DNA of 64,000 nt from assembly GCF_037975245.1 (NCBI RefSeq), contig NC_092578.1, forward strand, positions 18,502,321 to 18,566,320. Reading direction: 5' to 3'. The stretch's first letter is position 1. The number at the start of each line of letters is the position of its first letter. The position numbers and the translations under genes are program-made. This stretch comes from Apostichopus japonicus. Taxonomy: Eukaryota; Echinodermata; Holothuroidea; Aspidochirotida; Stichopodidae. Below are positions 1 through 12,300 of the stretch, piece after piece. A model generated the notes under the pieces. It saw only the letters and a program-made list of their open reading frames with translations, made no database searches and was not told the DNA's origin.

Positions 1-659
1 TTTTCAAATTTCGACCAAAAATCGCCATTTTTAAAATCTTCTCAAAATGTTGCGGAGAACGGATGTCGACCTCTTTATCATATACCAGACGTCAAAAGTG
101 ATCAAAATAGGTCCATATTCTTTTGAAAGATAATCTAATTGGAATATTAAAACGTTATGTCATAATTTAATATATTGACTTTTCAGACCAAAATTGAGTA
201 GAATTTCGCTTTTAACCGGAGGGGAATGTGCTTCAGACCCTCATGAATCCAATGTAGACATTAAAGCTGGAATTTGAAAACCTCGATATTTCGTCCAAAT
301 TTGATCATTTTGTAAGGCTATACCCTTATGGTTTTTTCAAATTTCGACCAAAAATCGCCATTTTTAAAATCTTCTCAAAATGTTGCGGAGAACGGATGTC
401 GACCTCTTTATCATATACCAGATATTATCGGTTGTCAAAATAAGTCCATATTTCTTTGAAAGACAATCTAATTGGAATATAAAAATCGTTATGTCATAAT
501 TTAATATATTGACTTTTCAGGCCAAAATTGAGTAGAATTTTGCTTTTAACCGGAGGGGAATGTGCTTCAGACCCTCATGAATCCATTGTAGACATTAAAG
601 CTGGAATTTGAAAACCTCGATTTTTCGTCCAAATTTGATCATTTTGTAAGGTTACCCTT

Positions 660-1990
660 ATGGTTTTTTCAAATTTCGACCAAAAATCGCCATTTTTAAA
701 ATCTTCTCAAAATGTTGCGGAGAACGGATGTCGACCTCTTTATCATATACCAGACGTCAAAAGTGATCAAAATAGGTCCATATTTCTTTGAAAGACAATC
801 TAATTTGAATATAAAAATCGTTATGTCATAATTTAATATATTGACTTTTCAGGCCAAAATTGAGTAGAATTTTGCTTTTAACCGGAGGGGAATGTGCTTC
901 AGACCCTCATGAATCCATTGTAGACATTAAAGCTGGAATTTGAAAACCTCGATTTTTCGTCCAATTTTGATCATTTTGTAAGGCTATACCCTTATGGTTT
1001 TTTCAAATTTCGACCAAAAATCGCCAATTTTAAAATCTTCTCAAAATGTTGCGGAGAACGGATGTCGACCTCTTTATCATATACCAGACATTATCGGTTG
1101 TCAAAATAGGTCCATATTCTTTTGAAAGATAATCTAATTGGAATATTAAAATCGTTATATCATAATTTAATATATTGACTTTTCAGGCCAAAATTGATTA
1201 GAATTTCACTTCTGACCGGAGGGGATTGTGCTTCTGATCCCCATGAATCCATTGTAGACATTAAAGCTGGAATTTGAAAACCTCGATTTTTCGTCCAAAT
1301 TTGATCATTTTGTAAGGCTATACCCTTATGGTTTTTTCAAATTTCGACCAAAAATCGCCATTTTTAAAATCTTCTCAAAATGTTGCGGAGAACGGATGTC
1401 GACCTCTTTATCATATACCAGACGTCAAAAGTGATCAAAATAGGTCCATATTTCTTTGAAAGACAATCTAATTTGAATATAAAAATCGTTATGTCATAAT
1501 TTAATATATTGACTTTTCAGGCCAAAATTGAGTAGAATTTTGCTTTTAACCGGAGGGGAATGTGCTTCAGACCCTCATGAATCCATTGTAGACATTAAAG
1601 CTGGAATTTGAAAACCTCGATTTTTCGTCCAATTTTGATCATTTTGTAAGGCTATACCCTTATGGTTTTTTCAAATTTCGACCAAAAATCGCCAATTTTA
1701 AAATCTTCTCAAAATGTTGCGGAGAACGGATGTCGACCTCTTTATCATATACCAGACATTATCGGTTGTCAAAATAGGTCCATATTCTTTTGAAAGATAA
1801 TCTAATTGGAATATTAAAATCGTTATATCATAATTTAATATATTGACTTTTCAGGCCAAAATTGATTAGAATTTCACTTCTGACCGGAGGGGATTGTGCT
1901 TCTGATCCCCATGAATCCATTGTAGACATTAAAGCTGGAATTTGAAAACCTCGATTTTTCGTCCAAATTTGATCATTTTGTAAGGCTATA
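660..1990. repeat. Duplicated dimer (higher-order unit) in the satellite
   Basis: The two-monomer block around 660-1327 is repeated almost base for base around 1328-1990, a 667-668 bp period. Both share private variants, such as the unusual run GCCAATTTTAAAATC and the change to CTTCTGATCCCCATGAATCC in the second monomer. This points to a recent duplication of a dimer inside an older monomeric array. A weaker dimeric alternation is also visible between about 2386 and 3720. Confidence 0.8.
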
Positions 1991-4900
1991 CCCTTATGGT
2001 TTTTTCAAATTTCGACCGAAAATCGCCATTTTTAAAATCTTCTCAAAATGTTGCGGAGAACGGATGTCGACCTCTTTATCATATACCAGACATTATCGGT
2101 TGTCAAAATAGGTCCATATTCTTTTGAAAGATAATCTAATTGGAATATTAAAATCGTTATGTCATAATTTAATATATTGACTTTTCGGGCCAAAATTGAG
2201 TAGAATTTTGCTTTTAACCGGAGGGGAATGTGCTTCTGACCCTCATGAATCCATTGTAGACATTAAAGCTGGAATTTGAAAACCTCGATTTTTCGTCCAA
2301 ATTTGATCATTTTGTAAGCCTATACCCTTATGTTTTTTTCAAATTTCGACCAAAAATCGCCATTTTTAAACTCTTCTCAAAATGTTGCGGAGAACGGATG
2401 TCGACCTCTTTATCATATACCAGACGTCAAAAGTGATCAAAATAGATCCATATTCTTTTGAATGATAATCTAATTGGAATATTAAAACGTTATGTCATAA
2501 TTTAATATATTGACTTTTCAGACCAAAATTGAGTAGAATTTCGCTTTTAACCGGATGGGAATGTGCTTCTGACCCTCATGAATCCAATGTTGACATTGAC
2601 GCTGGAATTTGAGAACCTCGATTTTTCGTCCAAATTTGATCATTTTGTAAGGCTATACCCTTATGTTTTTTTCAAATTTTGACCGAAAATAGCCTTATTT
2701 TAAATCTTCTCAAAATGTTGCGGAGAACGGATGTCGACCTCTTTATCATATACCAGACGTCAAAAGTGATCAAAATAGATCCATATTCTTTTGAAAGACA
2801 ATCTAATTTGAATATTAAAATCGCTATGTCATAATTCAATATATTGACTTTTTAGGCCAAAATTGAGTAGAATTTCACTTTTAAACGGGGGGAAATGTGC
2901 TTCTGATCCTCATTAATCAATTGTAGACATTAACGCTGGAATTTGAAAACCTGGATTTTTCGTCCAAATTTGATCATTTTGTAAGGCTATACCCTTATGG
3001 TTTTTTTCAATTTTGACCGAAAATCGCCTTTTTTAAAATCTTCTCAAAATGTTGCGGAGAACGGATGTCGACCTCTTTGTCATATACCAGACGTCAAAAG
3101 TGATCAAAATAGGTCCATATTCTTTTGAAAGATAATCTGATTGGAATATTAAAACGTTATGTCATAATGTAATATATTGACATTTCAGACCAAAATTGAG
3201 TAGAATTTCGCTTTTAACAGGAGGGGAATGTGCTTCTGACCCTCGTGAATCCATTGTAGACATTGACGCTTAAATTTGAGAACCTCGACTTTTCGTCCAA
3301 ATTTGATCATTTTGTAAGGCTATACCCTTATGTTTTTTTCAAATTTTGACCGAAAATAGCCTTATTTTAAATCTTCTCAAAATGTTGCGGAGAACGGATG
3401 TCGACCTCTTTATCATATACCAGACGTCAAAAGTGATCAAAATATATCCATATTCTGTTGAAAGACAATCTAATTTGAATATTAAAATCGCTATGTCATA
3501 ATTCAATATATTGACTTTTCAGGCCAAAATTGAGTAGAATTTCGCTTTTAAACAGGGGGAAATGTGCTTCTGATCCTCATGAATCAATTGTAGACATTAA
3601 CGCTGGAATTTGAAAACCTCGATTTTTCGTCCAAATTTGATCATTTTGTAAGGCTATACCCTTATGATTTTTTCAAATTTCAACCAAAAATAGCCTTATT
3701 TGAAATCTTCTCAAAATGTTGCGGAGAACGGATGTCGACCTCTTTATCATATACCAGACGTCAAAAGTGATCAAAATATATCCATATTCTGTTGAAATAC
3801 AATCTCATTTGAATATTAAAATCGCTATGTCATAACATAATATATTGACTTTTCAGGCCAAAATTGAGTAGAATTTCGCTTATAACCGGATGGTAATGTG
3901 CTTCTGATCCTCATGAAACCATTGTAGACATTGACGCTGGAATTTGAGAACCTCGATTTTTCGTCCAAATTTGATCATTTTGTAAGGCTATACCCTTATG
4001 GTTTTTTCAAATTTCGACCGAAAATCGCCATTTTTAAAATCTTCTCAAAATGTTGCGGAGAACGGATGTCGACCTTTTCATCATATACCAGACATTATCG
4101 GTTGTCAAAATAGGTCCATATTCTTTTGAAAGATAATCTAATTGGAATATTAAAATCGTTATGTCATAATTTAATATATTGACTTTTCAGGCCAAAATTG
4201 AGTAGAATTTTGCTTTTAACCGGAGGGGAATGTGCTTCAGACCCTCATGAATCCATTGTAGACATTAAAGCTGGAATTTGAAAACCTCGATTTTTCGTCC
4301 AAATTTGATCATTTTGTAAGGCTATACCCTTATGTTTTTTTCAAATTTCGACCGAAAATCGCCATTTTTAAAATCTTCTCAAAATGTTGCGGAGAACGGA
4401 TGTCGACCTTTTTATCATATACCAGACATTATCGGTTGTCAAAATAGATCCATATTTCTTTGAAAGACAATCTAATTTGAATATAAAAATCGTTATGTCA
4501 TAATTTAATATATTGACTTTTCAGGCCAAAATTGAGTAGAATTTCACTTTTAACCGGAGGGGAATGTGCTTCTGACCCTCATGAATCCATTGTAGACATT
4601 AAAGCTGGAATTTGAAAACCTCGATTTTTCGTCCAAATTTGATCATTTTGTAAGGCTTATGGTTTATGGCTTATGGTTTTTTTTTTCAAATTTCGACCGA
4701 AAATCGCCATTTTTAAAATCTTCTCAAAATGTTGCGGAGAACGGATGTCGACCTTTTTATCATATACCAGACGTCAAAAGTGATCAAAATAGGTCCATAT
4801 TCTTTTGAAAGATAATCTAATTGGAATATTAAAACGTTATGTCATAATTTAATATATTGACTTTTCAGGCCAAAATTGAGTAGAATTTTGCTTTTAACCG

Positions 4901-5338
4901 GAGGGGAATGTGCTTCTGACCCTCATGAATCCATTGTAGACATTAAAGCTGGAATTTGAAAACCTCGATTTTTCGTCCAAATTTGATCATTTTGTAAGGC
5001 TTATGGTTTATGGCTTATGGTTTTTTTTTTCAAATTTCGACCGAAAATCGCCATTTTTAAAATCTTCTCAAAATGTTGCGGAGAACGGATGTCGACCTTT
5101 TGATCATATACCAGACATTATCGGTTGTCAAAATAGGTCCATATTTCTTTGAAAGACAATCTAATTTGAATATAAAAATCGTTATGTCATAATTTAATAT
5201 ATTGAATTTTCAGGCCAAAATTGAGTAGAATTTCACTTCTGACCGGAGGGGAATGTGCTTCTGATCCTCATGAATCCATTGTAGACATTAACGCTGGAAT
5301 TTGAGACCCTCGATTTTTCGTCCAATTTTGATCATTTT

Positions 5339-5411
5339 GTTTCGTTTCGTTTGTTTCGTTTCGTTTTTTTCGTTTCGTTTCGTTTCGTTTGTTTCGTTTC
5401 GTTTCGTTTTG
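5339..5411. repeat. (TTTCG)n microsatellite inside a satellite monomer
   Basis: Imperfect TTTCG pentamer run interrupted by TTTG units. It replaces part of the monomer right after TTGATCATTTTG and accounts for the 411-bp spacing of that copy. The flanking satellite resumes at TTGATCATTTTGATCATTATG. Confidence 0.9.
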
Positions 5412-5790
5412 TTGATCATTTTGATCATTATGTTTTTTTTTCAAATTTCGACCGAAAATAGCCATTTTTTAAATCTTCTCAAAATGTTGCGGAGAACGGA
5501 TGTCGACCTCTTTATCATATACCAGACGTCATAAGTGATCAAAATAGGTCCATATTATTTTGAAAGACAATCTAATTTGAATAATAAAATCTTTATGTCA
5601 TCATTTTAATATAGGCCTATTGCTTTTTTAGGCAAAAAATTGAGTAGAACTTCGCCTTTAAACCGCTGGGAATGTGCTTCTGATCCTCATAAATCCATTG
5701 TAGACATTAAAGCTGGAATTTGAGAACCTCGATTTTTCGTCCAAATTTGATCATTTTGATCATTTACGCTGGCCTTTAAAAACCTAAGTT

Positions 5791-7610
5791 TTTCGTCATT
5801 TGAATAGACTAAAATTTCACTATTAACTTTGATTTTCCGTCCCGAGAATTGTGTAAATTTGTAATCTGTTGTAATCTGTAGGTTTATTCTAGAATCAACG
5901 AAATGTCTAGTATCAACGAAATAATGACACGACACGAAACATGTGATTAAATAGAAGATGGCGCTCTTCGTTTATTGTTCTCGAATCTTGTTTCCTCTGG
6001 ACTCATCAATTACATGCATTGCGTGTCAGGAAACTATGCACATGTAGAGAAAAGCAAGTATTCACAGGTAGCCGGACCACTTTAGAATGAATTCATCCGC
6101 CGAATTTCTTTAATCTTATTTCAGGTATCTCCCTTATTGTAATTCTGGTGGACCTATTTTCACTACGCGGAAAGGAACAGCCGTTGTGAGACCGAACATT
6201 CTAGACAAAAGGCCGTTTCATATGGATTACCTCATTGTTGAAATCCGTCACAATAAACGATCGGAGACTTTCATTTACACGGACCAGCCGTGTAGGAGCA
6301 TTTGTAAAGCATGCAAACGTTGTTGTTTTTCTACACTATATGACGCTTTAACATGTTATGCCGCTATTGTAACGCGCAAGCGCAGTAAGCAAAAGAACAA
6401 TAACTCACTAAGCGATTGTGTACTTTCAGTGTTGTAACCATCGACACTTTACTTAAATTGGTTGAACTTTGAATGGATCTTTTGCGTAAGAGCTCTTCCT
6501 GGAATAGGCTACCTGTCCTTTCGTCGAACCCTCCAAGGTATAAATTTTGTCACTTTACGATATACCGTTAGTCTGAAAGCTGCACTTAGCTGAATTGGGT
6601 TTCCGTTAAAAACTTTCATTTGCTAACAAGAAAGAAAGCTTGGTATATACGATGTAGATAAGTTTAAAATCACAAACACATAAAGAATACAATGAGTGTC
6701 AATGTTTCTCTATAGAGTGCAGAACATAAATTCAGACTTGTTTATGCAGAGGATGGTAGACAAGTTTCCTTTCTTTTGCTCGAATGAAGATGTGCTCCTC
6801 TTATTCAAATTTTCAACAACAAAATTGCATATAATATCGGTTACATCTTTAAATTAGGTTCCATAGCAGATTGATTGCGCTTTATCGACTATTTTCCCCA
6901 CTAGGCTCTTTCATAAAAGCGCTGCTATGCAGGATGTCCGGTCGAGCCGTATTCCATTCTGCCACCACCCCTCCACACCCACCCCCCCTCCCCCATCCCC
7001 CACCCCTCCCCTCTCCGAGCCTCATTGACTACCCGCCTCCCGGCCAAGTTTGCCCCGATGATGAATATTCCAGTTATGATTAAGTTACCCAGTTTTGACT
7101 GGAAATATGTAACTTTACTCTCAATCGAGTTATTCTTACTAAAGAGGAGTAACATGACAATATTTTTCACCCTCAGATTTTGGTACCTCAAAGTAAACTT
7201 TTTTTATTCCAAAAGGGGAATGCTGATACCTTTAAAGTTACTTCGTACAAACTTTTACTGCAACGGTCACAAGCGTGAACATACCGTATATACCATAACG
7301 TTCATAAATCTCATAACGTTGTATCCCATCCATAAAACCCTGAACACAAAGTTGTTCCACTCTTTGTTGTTTACCTCGGTGAGTTAATATCCGCCTGCTG
7401 CACATTTATTTCTTCGCTTGTATGGCCGCGCAATTCATGACGTCACAAGTACGCATTCAGACAGATTTTACCCATTTTTCCAGAGGAATTTCTTGGTGCG
7501 CGGAATCCCAGAGAGTCTCTCAGGCTACAGGAAATGTATTATCAAATAACTGATTTTACCTTGAATTATAAACGCCGAACAAGTAACTTTACAAGGACAA
7601 CATCGTTGTG
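5791..7610. other. Gene-free stretch
   Basis: AT-rich unique sequence with no ORF that resembles a protein. Open frames at 6186-6437 and 7025-7387 encode peptides without recognisable domains. A C-rich pyrimidine tract lies at about 6962-7016. No RNA gene was seen. Confidence 0.5.
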
Positions 7611-7970
7611 GAGCCAATATTAGATGACCGATTGAGGCACAGACAAATTATAATTTGTCTGCCTCTTATTCCAATAATATTTCGTAGAGTATAATTCCAA
7701 GTGGCTATCTAGATAGTACAGTATAAACTTGATATTACCATTTTTAAACGGTGAAATAATCAATTATTTCTACTTAATGACCTTACTTCTGAGCAAATAT
7801 TAGATGACCGACTGAGGCACACACAAATAATAATTGTCTGACTCTTATTCCGATAATATTTCGTAGAGTATAATTCGAAGAGGCTAGCTAGATAGTATGT
7901 TATAAATTGATAAATTACCATTTTGTAAAAGATGAAAATAATAAATGATTTCTAATAAGTGACCTTACTT
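7611..7970. repeat. Two-copy 180-bp tandem repeat
   Basis: Unit 1 (7611-7790) and unit 2 (7791-7970) both begin GAGC(C/A)AATATTAGATGACCG and end CCTTACTTCT, with scattered substitutions and small indels between them. Unit 1 contains a perfect 20-bp palindrome at 7641-7660 (AGACAAATTATAATTTGTCT), which is broken in unit 2. The divergence indicates an old duplication. Confidence 0.85.
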
Positions 7971-8507
7971 CTCGTATCCTATCGTGTATATTGCTTAGTT
8001 TATATGAGTATTTATAGCAGTGAATGTATGTAGGGTACAATATTATCAGAAATAAAGTCAGTTTACTGGATTCTGATTTAGTCAAAAACATATTGATTTA
8101 CATTATTATAAAACAGAAGTTGAAATACTTTCCACGACGTTTATAGCAGGCTGCCAAATAAAAAAAAATAAAAACTGAATATGAGCTAAAATGTACGTAA
8201 TCCTTAAATTTGTAATATTATGTCTTAATTTGGTCAATTGAAAAGAAAGGTGCATTTTGCAAATGAGATCCCAATATAACGCCTAAATTGACCAGGTCAG
8301 GTTTATTTCGATAATTGTAGGAATACAACCAACATTCTTCAGAAGAACGGTACCAATTAATAACGTACGTATTACATTACATAACACCTTTAGGCTCACC
8401 TAAACAAAAGTCGATATCAAAATAATAACAGAAATGAAAAGATGACTGGATTTCAAAGACAAAGAGTAGCTATATTTACATTATTAAAATACAATAGGAA
8501 TTGTAAA

Positions 8508-8508
<1 letters not shown>

Positions 8509-8542
<34 letters not shown>

Positions 8543-8700
8543 TATTAAAATATAAAAAAATATAAATATAAAAACATAAATAAACATAACATAAGCATAT
8601 AAAGATATACAAAAATAAAATAGATACCATGTAAATAATAAAAACATAACAAGTATATAAAATATAAAAACTGTCAAACAAAATACAACAAAACATATCT
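8509..8700. repeat. (TA)n microsatellite and AT-rich low-complexity DNA
   Basis: A TA run at about 8511-8539 is followed by 160 bp of A/T-only-like sequence rich in ATAAA. Open frames across it encode only Ile/Tyr/Phe-rich low-complexity peptides and are not genes. Confidence 0.9.
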
Positions 8701-9000
8701 CAATCTTTAAATATATATATAATAATGAATAAATATGAAATACTTAAACATAAAACGATATCTGCGTTTCTTCAATTGATCACATAAATTGTGATATTAA
8801 CCTGTTTTTATTTCATAAAAAGTATTGTTTTCATTACATTAATCACTAGATATCTGAGCGAACATTGCTTCAATATATCCAACCACATTATTTATTATTA
8901 ATTATTGATCATTTAATTATATGAAGTATTTGAAATTTTACTACTTACATGAGCAAACCAGCAAATGCGCAATTTATTGTAACGACACTGTGACATGATA

Positions 9001-9331
9001 GGATTATCTGCTAAACGTGAAAATACTGCTTTTATAACATACTCGATGTCACTATTTCCCCCAAAAAATATGTAAACTATATAATATAATATTTACAAGC
9101 ACTCACACGATCAACGAATCGTTTTCTTGACCCACAAAAAAGATAATTCTCGGCAATGCCATAAAGGGATTATCTGCTAAACGTTTAATACTGCTTTTAT
9201 TAGATACCCGAGTTCACTATTTCCAACAACAAAAATTAAAACCTACATAATATCATTTCTTACAAGCACACCCCCGATCAACGAATCGTTTTCTTGCTCC
9301 ACAAAAAAAGATAATTCTCGGCGATGACATT
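9001..9331. repeat. Two-copy 166-bp tandem repeat
   Basis: Units start at 9001 and 9167 with GGATTATCTGCTAAACGT. Both contain GATCAACGAATCGTTTTCTTG and end AAAGATAATTCTCGGC. The internal part differs by several substitutions. The period is half of the 333-bp satellite at the left of the window, but I see no sequence similarity to it. Confidence 0.85.
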
Positions 9332-12300
9332 GATGGACAAAACGTAGGCTATCATATTGAATGACATACGACAACTAAAACCGATTACCAGCTGTCGTAG
9401 GACATGAAATATAGCTAAATTGGTATAGCTCCATCTATCGTTGACTCTCTCTGTATAGTCGACAACAGACAGTTTAATGAGAAACGGATCAAACCTCGTG
9501 ATTTATTGCTAACGTATGACGAGACCTTTCAGTCTTGGAGTCTAATAAAAATCAATAATGATTTGGTATCTGGGGTTGTAACATTTACCAACACAAGTAT
9601 TATTATACTTTACATTAGAGTTACTTCTTCATGAGATGACCTTTACGAAACAACTTCCCTGACAAGTAAACATTTCTAGTGTTATTATCAACGGATGTTT
9701 TATCTATTGTTGGTCAATCTATGAATGAACTTGGATGACCATGGTAAGACTGGATGAGGACAAGGTATAGGACTACGTGCACATCAAACGCGAAATTTTT
9801 TTTTAGCTTTGTTTGGTGGTTAATTACGATTTACAATCAGATGTTTGAGTGCTAGAATGCAGCTGAAAAGGAGGTCACTGAAGATTGTAGCTCCTCTCCT
9901 CTCCTACTGGAGAAAATGACTATCGCCATCATCATAACTGTGTCTTGTATTTCATTTTGCTTTTCTTAGAATCTGAAAAGATGAGAAGAAATTTGATCAA
10001 TGTTTTTCGACATAAACCAGCTGCACTTGTTACGTTTCACATTATAATTTATGACAGATAGACTTGATGATCGTAAAACGAACTATAGTTTGTCAAGAAA
10101 ACTAATGCCGACTTACGAGTGTAAAGTCATAACAGACAAAATACCATGGGATAACTTATATACGGTTAATAATGATCCAATACACTGGTACACCCCTTTC
10201 CCTCCCCATACTCCACACCAGTCCCCCCCCCCTCCTCTCCTTGCGTCATCTTCTATGTTTACAGGCGGATAATCCATCGGTGACAATAATAGTTTGGTAT
10301 CAGTATCTACCAATACACTACATAACTTCAACGGTGAGTCGACTCAAAATAAACCAAGGCTGTTCTAGAATCACATCTAAAGATAAATAGACAAACCCAA
10401 GGTCAATAAAGACAGATAACGTTATCATTAAGGCAACGCACGTCTCTCTTATTACTGAGCCTGTTAATTTTCTTTTCACGTGGTGTGTCCTCTTAATAAA
10501 AACGCCATTCAAGTAATGACCAACTTGAATATCACCTCACGCAAACAGGGTTGTAAATTGAACCTCTCTCCCTTGAAGCGTGCAAAATAACTAAATGAAA
10601 GCACAAACCGATCATACTTCTCATCGAGTCACGATCAACATTGACCCAGATTGAGATGACAAGCTTATGACCCTACCTCAAAAGATGTAATTCTTCTGTA
10701 ATCTCATTAAACTGTTAAGACCGTGTTTGTTATGGCATGTTTTGCTACGCTATCTATAAATACTTTCAAAATTCGAATTAAAACCGTTAACATATTGCAA
10801 GGGTTTTTATTATAACACTCCTCATCTTCTCGTACTTTGTTTTGCTTCGTGCTTTGTTTTGCTATCTCCCAACTTTCCTCATCTCTTTGTCTCCCCCCCC
10901 CCCACGCCTGCCCCACCCCAGCAACATATGTTAAAGTATTCAGCCGTTAAAACTTGTCATAGTTATGTATTTCTACTTCCTTTTATGGCCAATTCTCAAA
11001 AGAAAGCAATATTTAAAATAAAATTCAAGGTCGAGGAGGTTTTTTTTTCAACGAGTATATATAGTATTAAACGCCTGTCAGTATGATCCAAATCGTAGAG
11101 TGCGCCACCTGGCGAATAGCAAATCAGTAGCAAACTTCTATCATGAATTTGATCAAAGCTATATCACATGACAATCTAAATGTTTTTCTTCAGACGGTGA
11201 AAACTGTTGATATTCCCTCCCTATAGTTGGATTGAGTATACTTAGCTATGGCTCCCAAATTAACTCATCAACATCCGTATGTTTGACATAATTTCTTGCT
11301 CTACATATAATCACTCGCTCATACAGTACATCAATTCGCACCCACTGATATCAAAGTTCTCTTAGTGAACTGTGACGTGTATCTACGTCACAGACATGTT
11401 GTAACTCCATCCCCCATCCATCAGGCGTTGATTTTATGGATGCATATGTTGCTTTCGTATTTTCTCCGATACCGGGGGAATGAGCAAACAATCACAACTT
11501 TATAAGTGACCTCTATAAAATGTGCTTTTCGGTTATTTTTCCCTCCTCCGCCATAAGTTCTCCTAAACTGTTTCACTTTTCACTTTGTAATTGCGATGGA
11601 TGACTTATGGTAACCGATGACGTTGACTGCCGTGTCTCCGACAGTGCGATATGTCCATCAGATGAAATATGAACTTTAGTGTGTTCGATTCAGTTTATTA
11701 ATCGCTGGCGCTGCTGAGGTCATACCATAAGTTTCTTCACGACAGTTTTGGAAGGATTGAACTGTTAAGACTTCCTTGTTGGCAGGAATCGGTACTATAG
11801 GATGCTAATGCTCTTGGATCATACAGAGTAGGAGGAGGGAAATCTTCTATTGATATTTAAAAGGAAGTCGACACTTTTTCTTTAACATCTCGGTCTTGGT
11901 AAAAGGAGGATTATCAGCCATTTCAAGTTACCGCAGATGTGAAAAAAAACGTTTGTTTAGCTCAGCTACAAAGACTGAATTTTAATCTATATTCCTTCAA
12001 GAGAATTTTTGAGAGAAACGAAAAGAGGTAAGAGTGTCAAAATTATTTTCCTTCCTCTTCTTCCCTTGTGTGTGTGTGGTTTTTGTTTTGTCTTAACCTG
12101 CTATGTTGCATAACTAATAATATCAAGAAAGACGAGTTTTAATACAAATGGAGTAAAGGAAACAAATTTGTCTCATGTAATGACAATCATATGTCAGCTT
12201 CCATTTCTTGATTATTAAACCGTTTAATCTAAAACCATCAAAATTTGTGTCCCACTAATTATTGTACTCTCACTTGGAAATGGGACATTTTCACCACCTG

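Larger units (their letters stand above)
1..5790. repeat. Satellite array, ~333-bp monomer, 17+ copies
   Basis: Head-to-tail monomers share a highly conserved core (TGCGGAGAACGGATGTCGAC). The core starts at 51, 383, 716, 1050, 1383, 1718, 2052, 2386, 2719, 3053, 3386, 3720, 4053, 4388, 4733, 5077 and 5488. Spacing is 332-335 bp except for 345 and 344 bp (a small internal duplication at about 4660-4680 and 5000-5030) and 411 bp (microsatellite insertion). Each monomer contains a SalI site (GTCGAC). Stops occur in all frames of typical monomers, so I read it as non-coding. The array enters from the left edge, so its full size is unknown, and it decays into a partial copy at about 5650-5790. Short ORFs inside it are chance. 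Confidence 0.95.

Noticed and set aside
3931-4113. Open frame in the satellite array
   Set aside because: It lies within a monomer; equivalent frames in neighbouring monomers are interrupted.
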